Positions 6,815 through 16,396 are shown, counted from the first letter of the stretch. The stretch: 64,000 bases of DNA from Rothia nasimurium (GCF_004569295.1 NZ_SPQC01000007.1:1-64000), one strand, 5' to 3'. Notes: a model not told the origin generated them from the letters alone. Program-made: numbers and translations.

Positions 6815-7531
6815 TTACTGCTTGCCGGCCTTGAGGGCTGCTAGGCGGGCATCGAGCTCTGACTGGCGGCCAAGTTCTTCAAGGTCGTTGAACTGGGCAT
6901 CGAGGGAGGACGCCGCGAGCTCCTGCTGGCCGCGTACACGGGCTTCTTCGCGGCGCACCTTGTCTTCGAAGCGGGAGATTTCGCTGGTGGGGTCCATGAC
7001 GTCAAAGGCCTTGAGGGCGTCGTTGACCTGGGACTGGGCCGCAGCTGACTTCTGGCGGGCTACGAGTTCATCGCGCTTCCGCTTGATTTCGTTCAGCTTC
7101 TCCTTCATCTGGGTCAGACCGGTCTTGAGCTGCTCAACCACGGCGGTCTGAGACTCAATCTGGGGCTTGATGGCGGAGGCCTCGTTCTCTGCCTGCATCT
7201 GGCGACCCAGGGCAATCTTGGCCAGGTTATCGAACTTGTCGGCATTAGCGGTGTCGCCTGCCGCCCGGAACTCGTCGGCTTTGTTGGAGGCTGCCAGGGC
7301 CTTAGCACCCCATTCGCCTGCCTCGCGCAGGTCTTCGGCGTGGTCTTCTTCGAGCATGCGCAGGTTGCCGATGGTCTGGGCGACAGCCTGTTCTGCTTCG
7401 GCGATGTTGTTGGTGTAGTCGCGCACCATCTGATCGAGCATCTTCTGGGGGTCTTCAGCGGCGTCAATCAGGGCGTTGATGTTGGCCTTGGTGAGCTGGG
7501 CGATGCGGCTGAAAATGGTCTGCTTAGCCAT
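6815..7531 (-). CDS. pspA: PspA/IM30 family membrane-stress protein
   Basis: A 238-residue protein made almost entirely of amphipathic and coiled-coil helices, like PspA/IM30/Vipp1, which polymerises on the inner face of the cytoplasmic membrane and repairs damage. The start MAKQTIFSRIAQLTKANINALIDAAEDPQKMLDQ holds the membrane-inserting helix and the conserved IDAAEDPQKMLDQM motif. The rest is Glu/Ala/Gln/Arg-rich heptads. It lacks the adjacent ClgR and Rv2743c-type genes seen in mycobacteria. It is transcribed after the TPM-domain gene with 191 bases between. This PspA/TPM pairing occurs in other bacteria and points to envelope stress. Confidence 0.88.
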   Translation of the reverse strand: MAKQTIFSRIAQLTKANINALIDAAEDPQKMLDQMVRDYTNNIAEAEQAVAQTIGNLRMLEEDHAEDLREAGEWGAKALAASNKADEFRAAGDTANADKFDNLAKIALGRQMQAENEASAIKPQIESQTAVVEQLKTGLTQMKEKLNEIKRKRDELVARQKSAAAQSQVNDALKAFDVMDPTSEISRFEDKVRREEARVRGQQELAASSLDAQFNDLEELGRQSELDARLAALKAGKQ

Positions 7532-7722
7532 GAGGGTACCTTTCGGTGGGTGGGGAAAGCATGAGCGGGCTTGCTGTGCCTTCTTTTATTCTGTCAAGGC
7601 TTGGAGCAGATGGTGGTCTGCCACACCTTGTGGTTACTACGTTGTCAGCGAAAACTAAGCCTGTGCACAGGCGCGGGGCCGTGTGTGAACAGGAAGGGGA
7701 GAGCCGGACGGACGCCGGTGGG

Positions 7723-9744
7723 CTAGAAGTTGCCCCCGGCACCTCCGTCGTCGCCCCAGCTGCCTCCGCCGCCGAAGCCTCCGCCAAAAGTGCCACCGCC
7801 CATGCCGCCGCCAAAGCCGCCTGAGCCAAATCCACCTGACCCGAAGCCGCCGCCAGAGCTGTGGTTGCTGCCCCCGAGTAGGGTGCCGAGCAGGATGCCG
7901 CCCAGCATGGCTGAATTGTAGTTGCCACCGCCGGAGTAGCCGTTGCGCTGGTTGAAGCGGTCCACGTCGGAGCGGGCGATGCGCTGGGCTTCCCCGGCGA
8001 GGCGGATAGCGTCATTGGCGTGAGACAGGGCAGCGATAGGGTCGCTGTGCTGGAGCTGCTGGGCTTCGGTGAGGTTGCGTTCTGCCTCGCGGAGGCGAGT
8101 GCGGGCTTCGGCTTTTACGCCGCCTCGTCGTGCCCAGACGTATTCGCTGGCTGATGATACCTGGGCCTGGGCAGACACCAGGGTGTGGCCCAGGGTTTCA
8201 CGGGCGCTGCGCTCTTGTTCGTGGGTTTGGCGCACCGCATCGAGGGCAGTATCGAGGTCTGACCGTACTTCGTGGAGCCGCTGGTTGAGCAGGTAGGGGT
8301 CAATCAGCCCGGCGGAGCGTTCGGTTCGGATTTGGCCGAGTACGGCCTGAACCCCGGCGGCAGCACCTGAGAGCTGGCTGCTGCTGCCTGCCCCTGTGCG
8401 GGCTAGCTCCTGGGCCTGGGCAACGTCGCGGTTAGCCAAAATCAGGGCGTTATCGAGTGAGGCTGCCATCTTGCCCAGGTCGGTTTCGGCGTGGTGGACC
8501 GACTCTAGTAGGCCCCTGGTCTGGCCGAGAGCTTCTTCACCGGCGCGCAGGGCAAGAATGGCCTGGCTTCGCTGGGTGCCCAGCAAGTCTTCTGCCTCCT
8601 TGGCCTCTTGCCGGGCAAAGTCTAGGCGGGCCTGGGCTTCGCTGATATTATCTGCCACCGCCCCGAAAGCGCTGGGGGAGTAGAGGGTACCGAGACGGTC
8701 GAGGGCTGCCTGGGCAGCGGGAAAGAGCGGGACAGCTGAGGCTATGCCCTGGTTAAGGGTAGCGAGAGCCTGGGGTGCGGTTTCTTCGAGCTTGCGCAGG
8801 TTGGTGAAGTTGGCAACCTGCTCGTTGAGAGCCTTCTGGGCGTCCTCGGTGCGGGCAAGAATTTCGTTCAGCCAGGCCCTCTGGTCAGCTTCGGTATCGG
8901 GGATCTCATCGTCCAGCTGTTTTTGCAGCTGGAAGGAACGCTGCATGTGGTTCTTAGCCGCCTCGATGGCAGCCAGGAAGGGTTTGACCTCGTCATCGCC
9001 GTACTGCAGCCGGGCGAACTCAACTTCCTGCTGGGAGTGGGCGATGGCGTCATCGGTGGCGACCAGCTGGGCACCTGCCCGGGTACGCAGCTCTTCGATA
9101 GAGGGCAGGGGCTGGGATGAGCTGGGTTGCCCGCTGCGGCTGCCGCCGGTGTTCTTGCGCGCGGACGCCCGTGAGCGGCTAAAAGCCCAGGCCCCGCCGC
9201 CAGCGACGGCGGCTACACCCAGGAGGGTAGCACCACCCACGAGCGCCCCCGAAGTACCTGATGCTACTGAACCAGAACCGAGTTCAGACTCGATACCGGT
9301 GACCGCAGCCAGAGCAGCGGCCTCGTAGTCGGAGTTCGCTAGCTCAGGGTAGATGTAATTCTGATAAATCTTCTCCTGCTGGCTGGTAGAAAGAACCGAG
9401 GTGGAGCCGGCCATAAAGTAGGCCTGGCGGGCTTCGGTGGCGATGACCAGTACCACGTCGTTGGTACCCATATTGTTGAGGGTGGCAAAATCACTGGTCC
9501 ACTCCGAAGAGGAGCTGGGGCTTTCGAACTGATCAATGGTCACAACAAAGAGATTGACCTGTTCGTCACTGGCAAGCTGGCTGATGGCATCCTCTAGCGA
9601 ACTTGTGTCTCCCAGCGAGGAGGTGGTGTCGCTGACCCGAACCCCGGCGTCCAAATCGTAGGGAGCCGCTGCCAGGGTAGCGGGCGATACTCCCAGCGCC
9701 AAAGCAAGGGCAAGCAGGGCAGTGGTGGCAGGTTTGCGTGACAT
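7723..9744 (-). CDS. Membrane-anchored TPM-domain protein with coiled coil and Gly-rich tail
   Basis: 673 residues. Residues 1-26 are a signal peptide (LLALALALGVSPATLAAA). Residues about 28-155 form a TPM domain outside the membrane: VSDTTSSLGDTSSLEDAIS, then VNLFVVTIDQ and NDVVLVIATEARQAYFMAG. One membrane helix follows at about 166-190 (GATLLGVAAVAGGGAWAF). Residues 210-590 are a long Gln/Ala/Glu-rich coiled coil, presumably cytoplasmic. The end is a Gly/Ser/Phe-rich tail (GGGFGSGGFGSGGFGGG) finishing GGNF, typical of this family. The function of the actinobacterial members is not settled. pspA follows on the same strand and an HtrA protease is divergent, which suggests a role in envelope integrity (inference). 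Confidence 0.85.
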   Translation of the reverse strand: MSRKPATTALLALALALGVSPATLAAAPYDLDAGVRVSDTTSSLGDTSSLEDAISQLASDEQVNLFVVTIDQFESPSSSSEWTSDFATLNNMGTNDVVLVIATEARQAYFMAGSTSVLSTSQQEKIYQNYIYPELANSDYEAAALAAVTGIESELGSGSVASGTSGALVGGATLLGVAAVAGGGAWAFSRSRASARKNTGGSRSGQPSSSQPLPSIEELRTRAGAQLVATDDAIAHSQQEVEFARLQYGDDEVKPFLAAIEAAKNHMQRSFQLQKQLDDEIPDTEADQRAWLNEILARTEDAQKALNEQVANFTNLRKLEETAPQALATLNQGIASAVPLFPAAQAALDRLGTLYSPSAFGAVADNISEAQARLDFARQEAKEAEDLLGTQRSQAILALRAGEEALGQTRGLLESVHHAETDLGKMAASLDNALILANRDVAQAQELARTGAGSSSQLSGAAAGVQAVLGQIRTERSAGLIDPYLLNQRLHEVRSDLDTALDAVRQTHEQERSARETLGHTLVSAQAQVSSASEYVWARRGGVKAEARTRLREAERNLTEAQQLQHSDPIAALSHANDAIRLAGEAQRIARSDVDRFNQRNGYSGGGNYNSAMLGGILLGTLLGGSNHSSGGGFGSGGFGSGGFGGGMGGGTFGGGFGGGGSWGDDGGAGGNF

Positions 9745-10000
9745 GGGGTCTCTCTTCTAGAGGTCAGCGGTACTTGAGCACTATTGTAGCCCCGCTCACC
9801 CCGCTCTCTTTTGAGGTAGCTAACGGCGTTCACCCTCAGCTCAGGGCGATGCATTCCTCAGCTCTATGTACAGCAAACACACAGCTTTGCTTCATTTCTA
9901 ACACAGACCTATAGCGCATAGTGGGAGCTAAGAAAACACCGCAGGTGCACCTCTTGGACAGGTGCCCACATCAAAAGATCTCGAAAGAAAGCTGCTTGAG

Positions 10001-11431
10001 ATGTCACAGAACTCATGGGAACCCACTCCCGATTCGTCGTCCGCTGATCGTACCGTTCCTATGAACCAGCAGCAGGTAGCGGCCTCCGCCGCGGGTGCCT
10101 CCAGCCAGGACGACCCCACCACCGCTTTTGCTGCCCAGCAGGCTCCTGCCGCCGGTGCCGGTGCCGCTTACACCGGCGACTACGCTGCTCCTGCCGACCA
10201 GCCCGAACAGAACAAGGGCAAGCATGCAACCCGCACCGTCCTGGCGGCAGCTGCTATCGCTGCCCTGGTCGGTGGCGGTATCGGCGGTGGGGTAGTAGCT
10301 GCAACCTCAACCGGTGTAGCCTCAAGCATCACAACCACTAGCTCGGGCACCACCATCGTCAATAACACCGACTCCGTCAACGCTGTTACCGCTGCTGCTG
10401 CCAAGGCAGCCCCCTCCACTGTCACCATCGCAGCCACCTCATCGAACGCTTCCGGCTCCGGTTCCGGCGTTATTCTCGACACCGAGGGGCACATCCTCAC
10501 CAACACCCACGTGGTCACTCTCGACGGGGTTACCGCTAACGCAGCCATTGAAGTTCAGCTAGCTGACGGCACCGTCCGCTCCGCCACCGTGGTCGGCACC
10601 GACCCCACCAGCGACCTGGCCGTCATTAAGCTGGATGACACCAGCGGCCTGGCCCTCGCCCCCGCAACCCTAGGCGACTCTGATGCTCTGAATGTTGGCG
10701 ATACCACCGTAGCTATCGGTGCACCCCTGGGACTGTCTAACACCGTGACCACCGGTATCGTCTCGAACCTAGTACGAACCATCGAAGTAGCCTCATCGGC
10801 AGCCGACGAATCCACCACTGACTCCGGTAGCAGCACTACCGACCCCTTTGGCAGTTCACCCTTCCAGTTTGAGATTCCCGGCCAGCAGAGCCAGAGCACC
10901 ACCTCAAGCTCCACCATCGCCATCAACGTCATCCAGACCGATGCTGCGGTGAACCCCGGCAACTCCGGTGGTGCCCTCATCAACTCCAACGGTGAAGTAA
11001 TCGGTATCAACGTGGCCATTGCCTCCACCGACTCATCCAGCACCTCCACCAGCGGCAACATCGGTGTTGGCTTCGCTATCCCCATCAACTACGCCAAGCG
11101 GGTAGCCCAGGAAATTATCGATAACGGCTCAGCCACCCACGGCATGCTGGGAGCTACCGTCTCCACCTCACCCGCCAACAACGACTCATCCGAAGCCTTT
11201 GGCGACGGTGCCCTGATTCAGGAGGTCACCAGCGGCGGCGCAGCCGAAGCTGCCGGCCTAAAGTCAGGCGACGTGGTCACCGCTGTTGACGGGCGTAGCA
11301 TCAGCGAGGCAACCGAGCTGACCGCCGCCGTCCGCCAGGCAGCAGCAGGTGACACCGTCACCCTTACCGTTGAGCGCAACGGCTCAACCCAGCAGGTCAC
11401 CGTGACCCTGGGGGACGCCGCTAACAGCTAG
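10001..11431 (+). CDS. Membrane-anchored HtrA-type serine protease with PDZ domain
   Basis: A 476-residue protease (from ATG 10001, MSQNSWEP, after GAAAGAAAG; an upstream GTG at 9962 is an alternative). Residues 1-75 are a disordered cytoplasmic Ala/Gln/Pro-rich region and residues 77-101 a membrane helix. The trypsin-like domain outside the membrane has H170 (LTNTHVV), D205 (TSDLAVIKLD) and S322 (NPGNSGGALI). A Ser/Thr-rich loop (residues 265-305) interrupts it. A PDZ domain follows at about 375-465 (GALIQEVTSGGAAEAAGLKSG). The layout equals mycobacterial PepD/HtrA, which degrades misfolded envelope proteins. It is divergent from the TPM-domain gene, so the 256-base gap at 9745-10000 holds both promoters. 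Confidence 0.93.
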   Translation: MSQNSWEPTPDSSSADRTVPMNQQQVAASAAGASSQDDPTTAFAAQQAPAAGAGAAYTGDYAAPADQPEQNKGKHATRTVLAAAAIAALVGGGIGGGVVAATSTGVASSITTTSSGTTIVNNTDSVNAVTAAAAKAAPSTVTIAATSSNASGSGSGVILDTEGHILTNTHVVTLDGVTANAAIEVQLADGTVRSATVVGTDPTSDLAVIKLDDTSGLALAPATLGDSDALNVGDTTVAIGAPLGLSNTVTTGIVSNLVRTIEVASSAADESTTDSGSSTTDPFGSSPFQFEIPGQQSQSTTSSSTIAINVIQTDAAVNPGNSGGALINSNGEVIGINVAIASTDSSSTSTSGNIGVGFAIPINYAKRVAQEIIDNGSATHGMLGATVSTSPANNDSSEAFGDGALIQEVTSGGAAEAAGLKSGDVVTAVDGRSISEATELTAAVRQAAAGDTVTLTVERNGSTQQVTVTLGDAANS

Positions 11432-11438
11432 AGACATC

Positions 11439-11483
11439 AAAGGCTCTGCCGGCTCACGCTCGCCGTGAACCTGCAGAGCCTTT
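11439..11483. terminator. Bidirectional terminator carrying a dispersed hairpin repeat
   Basis: AAAGGCTCTGC and its complement enclose an inner sequence GGCTCACGCTCGCCGTGAACC that is related to repeats at 14601-14694 and 29296-29320. It lies between the convergent protease and trmL genes. Confidence 0.75.
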
Positions 11484-11489
11484 GTGTGA

Positions 11490-11957
11490 CTAAATTGCTC
11501 CACCTACAAAGCCGTGCTGACGCCAGGCCTCAAACACCGCAATCGAGGCGCTGTTGGCCAGGTTGAGGGAGCGACGGCCCGGAACCATCGGGATCTTGAC
11601 CCGCTGGGTAACGTGCGGGTTATTCTGTACGTGCTCGGGCAGCCCGACCGATTCGGGGCCAAACATGAGCACGTCCCCCTCCTGGTAGGTAATATCAGCG
11701 AAGTTAGTGGTGGCCGTGGTGGTAAAAGCAAAGACGCGGGCCGGGGCTAGGGCCTCCCAAGCGTCCTCGAGGGTCTCGTGCACGGTCATGATCGCCAAGT
11801 CATGGTAGTCGAGACCAGCCCGGCGCAGGTTGGCGTCCTCAAAGTTAAAGCCCAGGGGCTTGACCAGGTGCAGCTCTGCACCGGTGATAGCGGCAAGACG
11901 AATCGCGTTACCGGTATTACCGGGAATCTCAGGGGTATAAAAAAGAATCTTGAACAC
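11490..11957 (-). CDS. trmL: tRNA (cytidine/uridine-34 2'-O) methyltransferase
   Basis: A 155-residue SPOUT-fold enzyme that uses S-adenosylmethionine to methylate the wobble ribose of tRNA-Leu. Family motifs are present: YTPEIPGNTGNAIRL at the N-terminus, LVKPLGF, DVLMFGPESVGLPE (motif 2) and RSLNLANSASIAVFEAWRQ (motif 3, the knot and SAM site). The length is that of the minimal TrmL family, without an RNA-binding extension. The start is ATG 11957. It is monocistronic, convergent with the protease gene, and divergent from iscS. Confidence 0.92.
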   Translation of the reverse strand: MFKILFYTPEIPGNTGNAIRLAAITGAELHLVKPLGFNFEDANLRRAGLDYHDLAIMTVHETLEDAWEALAPARVFAFTTTATTNFADITYQEGDVLMFGPESVGLPEHVQNNPHVTQRVKIPMVPGRRSLNLANSASIAVFEAWRQHGFVGGAI

Positions 11958-12103
11958 CCCAACAGTTTACGCGCCCGCCGCGAAATAAAAGCGCGCTGGG
12001 AGCTGTTGAGAGGGTGAAGCAGTCCATAGCCTGCCACGGGAGCGGGGGAGTATGATGGAAGGCTAAATTGTTTTGACCAATCGCCACGGAAAGGCCAGCG
12101 CCC

Positions 12104-13336
12104 ATGCCCCGGGTCTACCTGGATCACGCCGCCACCACCCCCATGCTCCCTCAGGCTATCGACGCCGTGGTGGAGCAGATGAAAATTGGCGGCAACCCCT
12201 CGTCCCTGCATTCAGCGGGCCGCTCTGCTCGCGCTACCGTCGAGTACGCCCGCGAACGTATCGCGCGGGTTGCTGGCTGCGATGCTGCCGAGATTATCTT
12301 TACCTCCGGTGGTACCGAGGCAGATAACCTGGCCATCAAGGGGCTCTACTGGAAACGCCGCGAAGCAAACCCGGCTGCGACCCGCATTGTTGTCTCGGGC
12401 ATCGAGCACCACGCCGTGGGCGATACCGTTGAATGGCTGCAGGCCCACGAGGGGGCCGAGGTGAGCTGGGTAGCTCCGGACGCCAGCGGTGTAGTCAGTG
12501 CCGAAGCGGTTCGGCAGGCGGTGGGCGAGAGCCCAGAGACGGTTGCCCTGGTCACCGTCATGTGGGCTAACAACGAGGTGGGCACCGTCCAGCCCGTCGC
12601 AGAAATCGCTGCGGTAGCTGCAGAATTTGGAATTCCCTTTCACACGGATGCCGTCCAGGCCTTTGGCACCCTGCTGGTGAACTTCAAGGAATCCGGCGCC
12701 ACCACCATGGCGATCTCAGCCCACAAAATTGGCGGACCCATGGGAATCGGTGCCCTCATCGCCACCCGCAGCGCCCAGCTCATGCCCGTACTCCACGGCG
12801 GCGGGCAAGAACGCTCCGTGCGCTCAGGAACCATTGATGCCGCCTCTATCGCGGGCTTTGGCGCAGCAGCTGCCGAAGCAGGGCAAAACCTTCTGACCGA
12901 AGCCAACCGCCAGGCCGAACTGCGGGACCGCCTCATTGAGGGTGTCCTCGCGGCTGTTCCCGAAGCCCAGCTGCGCGGGGCCGCTCCCGAAAGCACCCAG
13001 GACCGAGCAGCCGGCACCTTCAGCCGCCTGCCCGGCAACGCCCACTTCACCTTCCCAGGTTGCGAGGGCGACTCCCTGCTCTTCCTGCTCGATATGGCAG
13101 GGGTGGAGTCGTCCACCGGCTCAGCCTGTAACGCCGGGGTGCCCCGCCCCTCCCACGTCCTGCTGGCTATGGGACTGAGCGAGGACGAGGCCCGCGGCGC
13201 CCAGCGCTTCACCCTGGGCCACACTAGCGCCGAGGACGACGTCACCGCCCTCCTTACCGCCCTCCCCGGCGCCTGGGCCCAAGCCAAAAAGGCAGGTATG
13301 GCGGGCCACGCCCCGGACGCCGCTCGATGGAACTAA
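12104..13336 (+). CDS. iscS: Cysteine desulfurase (NifS/IscS type)
   Basis: A 410-residue PLP enzyme that takes sulfur from cysteine as an enzyme persulfide and releases alanine. The N-terminus MPRVYLDHAATTPM and TSGGTEADNLA are family signatures. The PLP lysine is K208 (ISAHKIGG) and the persulfide-forming Cys is C342 (SSTGSACNAGVP). mnmA follows after 48 bases, so the main task here is probably sulfur supply for the 2-thiouridine of tRNA. In actinobacteria iron-sulfur clusters are mostly built by the Suf system. The start has GGAAAGG upstream. Confidence 0.93.
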   Translation: MPRVYLDHAATTPMLPQAIDAVVEQMKIGGNPSSLHSAGRSARATVEYARERIARVAGCDAAEIIFTSGGTEADNLAIKGLYWKRREANPAATRIVVSGIEHHAVGDTVEWLQAHEGAEVSWVAPDASGVVSAEAVRQAVGESPETVALVTVMWANNEVGTVQPVAEIAAVAAEFGIPFHTDAVQAFGTLLVNFKESGATTMAISAHKIGGPMGIGALIATRSAQLMPVLHGGGQERSVRSGTIDAASIAGFGAAAAEAGQNLLTEANRQAELRDRLIEGVLAAVPEAQLRGAAPESTQDRAAGTFSRLPGNAHFTFPGCEGDSLLFLLDMAGVESSTGSACNAGVPRPSHVLLAMGLSEDEARGAQRFTLGHTSAEDDVTALLTALPGAWAQAKKAGMAGHAPDAARWN

Positions 13337-13384
13337 AACTGCCGAGCCCACAACCAAACTTTTATCGATATTGAGGACAGACTA

Positions 13385-14578
13385 ATGAAAATTCTTGCTG
13401 CTATGAGCGGTGGCGTGGACTCGGCCGTTGCCGCTGCCCGCGCCGTTGAGGCCGGTCACGAGGTGGTCGGCGTGCACCTGGCGCTCTCCCGCATGCCCGG
13501 CACCCTGCGCACCGGCTCCCGCGGCTGCTGCACCATCGAGGACTCCATGGACGCCCGCCGGGTCTGCGACCAGCTGGGGATTCCCTTCTACGTCTGGGAC
13601 TTCTCCGAGCGCTTCAAGGAGGACGTGGTCGATGACTTTATCTCTGAGTACGAGCACGGCCGCACCCCCAACCCCTGCATGCGCTGCAACGAGAAAATCA
13701 AGTTCGCGGCCCTGCTAGAGAAGGCCGTGGCGCTGGGCTTTGATGCGGTAGTGACCGGCCACTACGCCAAGGTCATTACGGACGAGAACGGCAACCGGGA
13801 GCTGCACCGCGCTGCCACCTGGGCTAAGGACCAGTCCTATGTTCTGGGTGTGCTGACCCACGAGCAGCTCAAGCACGCATGGTTCCCCCTGGCTGATACC
13901 CCCTCCAAGGACGAGGTACGCGCCGAGGCCGACGAACGCGGCTTCTCGGTAGCTAAGAAGCCTGACTCCTACGACATCTGCTTCATCCCCGAGGGCGATA
14001 CCCGCGAGTGGCTCGAAGAGCACATCGACATGACCGAGGGTGATATCAAGGACACGGACGGACGCGTGCTTGGCAAGCACCGCGGTTCCCAGGCCTTTAC
14101 CGTGGGGCAGCGCAAGGGTCTGGCCATTGGGCACCCTGCCCCCGACGGTAAGCCCCGCTTCGTGCTAGAAATCCGCCCCAAGACCAACGAGGTCATCGTG
14201 GGCGGTAAGGATCTACTCGAGATTGACGAGATTCGCGGTATCCGCGAAACCTGGGCCGGTCTGCCTGTAGAAGAAGCTGCCGCTTTCCTGGCCGAAGAGC
14301 CTGTAGAAGGTGCCCGCTCGGCGTCCTTTGATGTCACCGCCCAGGTGCGAGCCCATGCCGACCCCGTCCCCTCAACCGCCCACCTGGAATGGGTAACTAA
14401 CGACGAAGCCACTGAGCCCGGTGCCCTGCGCCTGGAAACTGTGGTGCGCCTGCACGAGAAACTGCGCGGTGTTGCTCCGGGGCAGACCATGGTGATTTAT
14501 CAGGGCACCCGTGTGTTGGGCCAGTCCACCATCGCCCGCGCCTACAGCCTCGACCGGGCTGACATCACCGCTAAGTAA
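13385..14578 (+). CDS. mnmA: tRNA-specific 2-thiouridylase MnmA
   Basis: A 397-residue enzyme that thiolates U34 of tRNA-Lys, -Glu and -Gln. The ATP pyrophosphatase loop SGGVDS is at residues 8-13. The catalytic Cys pair is in [13 protein letters not shown] (C98 or C101) and in [19 protein letters not shown] and DQSYVLGVL are further family motifs. The C-terminal beta barrel is complete ([18 protein letters not shown]). It forms an operon with iscS. About 213 bases of repeat DNA separate it from the next gene. Confidence 0.95.
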   Translation: MKILAAMSGGVDSAVAAARAVEAGHEVVGVHLALSRMPGTLRTGSRGCCTIEDSMDARRVCDQLGIPFYVWDFSERFKEDVVDDFISEYEHGRTPNPCMRCNEKIKFAALLEKAVALGFDAVVTGHYAKVITDENGNRELHRAATWAKDQSYVLGVLTHEQLKHAWFPLADTPSKDEVRAEADERGFSVAKKPDSYDICFIPEGDTREWLEEHIDMTEGDIKDTDGRVLGKHRGSQAFTVGQRKGLAIGHPAPDGKPRFVLEIRPKTNEVIVGGKDLLEIDEIRGIRETWAGLPVEEAAAFLAEEPVEGARSASFDVTAQVRAHADPVPSTAHLEWVTNDEATEPGALRLETVVRLHEKLRGVAPGQTMVIYQGTRVLGQSTIARAYSLDRADITAK

Positions 14579-14593
14579 CAGATTCCATGAATA

Positions 14594-14704
14594 GGTGAAG
14601 CAGGCTCGCAGCGAAGCTGCTGGCTCGGCGGCTGGCGTGAATCGCTTGTGAGCGAAGCGAACCAGCGAGAGGGGCGGCAGCGAGCGCGAGCCTGCTGAAC
14701 CTTT
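14594..14704. repeat. Intergenic palindromic repeat, about 110 bp
   Basis: The ends CAGGCTCGC (14601-14609) and GCGAGCCTG (14686-14694) are inverted, with partly matching flanks (AGGTGAAG and CTGAACCT). The inside holds several AGCGA subrepeats in both directions, so a branched hairpin is likely. The end sequence GCAGGCTCGCGCTCGCTG recurs with one change at 29295-29312 and, more distantly, at 11450-11473. It resembles a REP-like element and lies after mnmA, where it may also terminate transcription. Confidence 0.6.
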
Positions 14705-14791
14705 TGAAGCTTCTACACCCGGACAAGTCCACAGGGTGAAATCTGCGGGCTTGCCCCTGCAAACAGCACCTGAGGTTTTTAGACTAAACAC

Positions 14792-15172
14792 ATGAACACA
14801 ACTCCGAAGGCCCACGACGTGCAGGCCCATGCTGACTTCGATACCCGCGCCACCTCGATGGCTGGGGTCGATCCGGCCGTCCTGGAAGAACTTTTCACCA
14901 TGCGCCAGACCATCGACAACATGGACGCAGCTCTGGTGCATATTCTCGCTGAGCGTTTCCGCGCAACCCAGCGCGTCGGCCACCTCAAGGCCGAGCACTC
15001 CCTACCAGCGGGGGACCCGGGGCGGGAGGAAGCCCAGATTAAGCGCCTGCGCTCGCTGGCTGAAGCTGCCCACCTTGACCCGGAGTTCGCCGAGAAATTC
15101 CTGAACTTCATTATTTCTGAGGTTATAAGGCACCACGAGAAGATTGCGGCTGAGGCCGAACAGAAGTCCTAG
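14792..15172 (+). CDS. Chorismate mutase, AroQ type
   Basis: A 126-residue all-helical protein of the AroQ fold, which converts chorismate to prephenate for Phe and Tyr synthesis. The core starts at about residue 33: LFTMRQTIDNMDAALVHILA, then ERFRATQRVGHLKAEHSLPA with the active-site Arg and Lys. REEAQIKRLRSLAEAAHLD and FLNFIISEVIRHHEKIA complete the second and third helices. The length and the GDPGREEAQ loop match the actinobacterial monofunctional type. It follows the repeat after mnmA and precedes the MetE-like gene. The first 30 residues are poorly conserved in character. Confidence 0.85.
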   Translation: MNTTPKAHDVQAHADFDTRATSMAGVDPAVLEELFTMRQTIDNMDAALVHILAERFRATQRVGHLKAEHSLPAGDPGREEAQIKRLRSLAEAAHLDPEFAEKFLNFIISEVIRHHEKIAAEAEQKS

Positions 15173-15233
15173 CCGCTCAACCCTTAGCCCGCAATGCTAC
15201 AGCCACCGGTAGGTGGCAGAAAGAGTTACCTCT

Positions 15234-16328
15234 ATGCCCACTCGCCCTGCCCTTTACCTGCCGACCGACGCCGAAATGCTGGCTGCCCGTAAGGACTTAG
15301 AGAACCCGCTGACCTTTGAGGAGCACCTGACGGTTGGGGCTACCGGCCTTGGCCCCTGGGCGGGGGACGATGTGTTCGATGCTGTGATCCGTATCCGCGG
15401 TGAGCTGGGGGAGCCCCATATCAGTTACCTGCCGGAGCAGGCCGACCGGGGCTACCGGGCAACCCTGTTGGCACGGTCTATCGCGGCCCTAGAAGGGCTG
15501 AGTGCGGACGGCACCGCCGCAGGCTGGCGGCTCACGGGCGGCTACGCTGCTGAGGGGGATGCCGCCAGGTCGCTCCTGGAATCTGATATCAATATCCTGG
15601 CGGACGTCGTGGGGAAGGAAAGCGGGGCTGCCCCCGGAACCATCAAGCTACGTCTGCTGGGGCCGTTGAGCCTAGCTGCCAGTACCTACTTAACCAGTGG
15701 CGAGCGTGTCCTCTCAGATCATGGTGCTCGGTGCGATCTTGCCGAGGCCCAGCGGGCTGGTTTTCACGGTGTGCTGAAGCTGCTGCGTCAGGCTGTGCCC
15801 GGTGCGCAGGTGCTGGTGCAGGTAGAAGAGCCCCTGCTGATTGAGGTGGCGGCAGGTCAGCTGCCGACCTCTAGCGGCTACCGTACCCTGCGGGCTGTGC
15901 CCCGGCACGAGTTGGTGGCCCTGCTGGGGGCTCTGCACGAGGAACTAGAGGGCTTGGGCGCTCAGGTTGTCACTCGGACTGATTATGTGAAGCTACACCC
16001 TGAGGTCAGGCAGACTCTTGCTATCCCCCTGCTGTCGATGGAGGGCCAACCCACCTCGGCATGGGAGGCGCTAGCTCCCCGCCTAGAAGCTGAGCGGGGG
16101 CTTTATCTAGAGGTTGTTGATCCGTTGGTCCGGGTGCCTGCTGGCGACCTGGCCCGGGGGCTGTGGCGTACCTGGTCGGATCTTGGTCTGGGGAAGAAGC
16201 TTCTCAACCAGCTGGTGCTGACCGAAACCGGTAGCCTGGCCACCACTGACCCCCAGCGGGCTACTACCGTGCTGGGGCACCTGACCGAAACAGCCCGTGC
16301 CCTGTCTGAAATCGCCCAAGACGCCTAA
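15234..16328 (+). CDS. MetE-like (cobalamin-independent methionine synthase C-terminal domain) protein
   Basis: A 364-residue protein (start ATG 15234 after AGAAAGAG; a GTG at 15213 overlaps that site). It has the fold of the MetE C-terminal barrel: VGATGLGPWAGDDV, KLRLLGPLSLAAS, VLVQVEEPLLIEV and YLEVVDPLVRVPAGD. The zinc-binding His-x-Cys and distal Cys of real MetE are not evident, and there is no N-terminal barrel. Homologues sit next to mnmA in many actinobacteria and their reaction is unproved. Whether it makes methionine is therefore open. Confidence 0.75.
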   Translation: MPTRPALYLPTDAEMLAARKDLENPLTFEEHLTVGATGLGPWAGDDVFDAVIRIRGELGEPHISYLPEQADRGYRATLLARSIAALEGLSADGTAAGWRLTGGYAAEGDAARSLLESDINILADVVGKESGAAPGTIKLRLLGPLSLAASTYLTSGERVLSDHGARCDLAEAQRAGFHGVLKLLRQAVPGAQVLVQVEEPLLIEVAAGQLPTSSGYRTLRAVPRHELVALLGALHEELEGLGAQVVTRTDYVKLHPEVRQTLAIPLLSMEGQPTSAWEALAPRLEAERGLYLEVVDPLVRVPAGDLARGLWRTWSDLGLGKKLLNQLVLTETGSLATTDPQRATTVLGHLTETARALSEIAQDA

Positions 16329-16396
16329 ACCGGCTCACCGCCTAACCCCGGTACACTAGGGGGAGGCCCATTGTGAACCTCACCAGGAGACCCACC

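Noticed and set aside
15213-15233. GTG start for the MetE-like gene
   Set aside because: It overlaps the ribosome binding site that fits ATG 15234.
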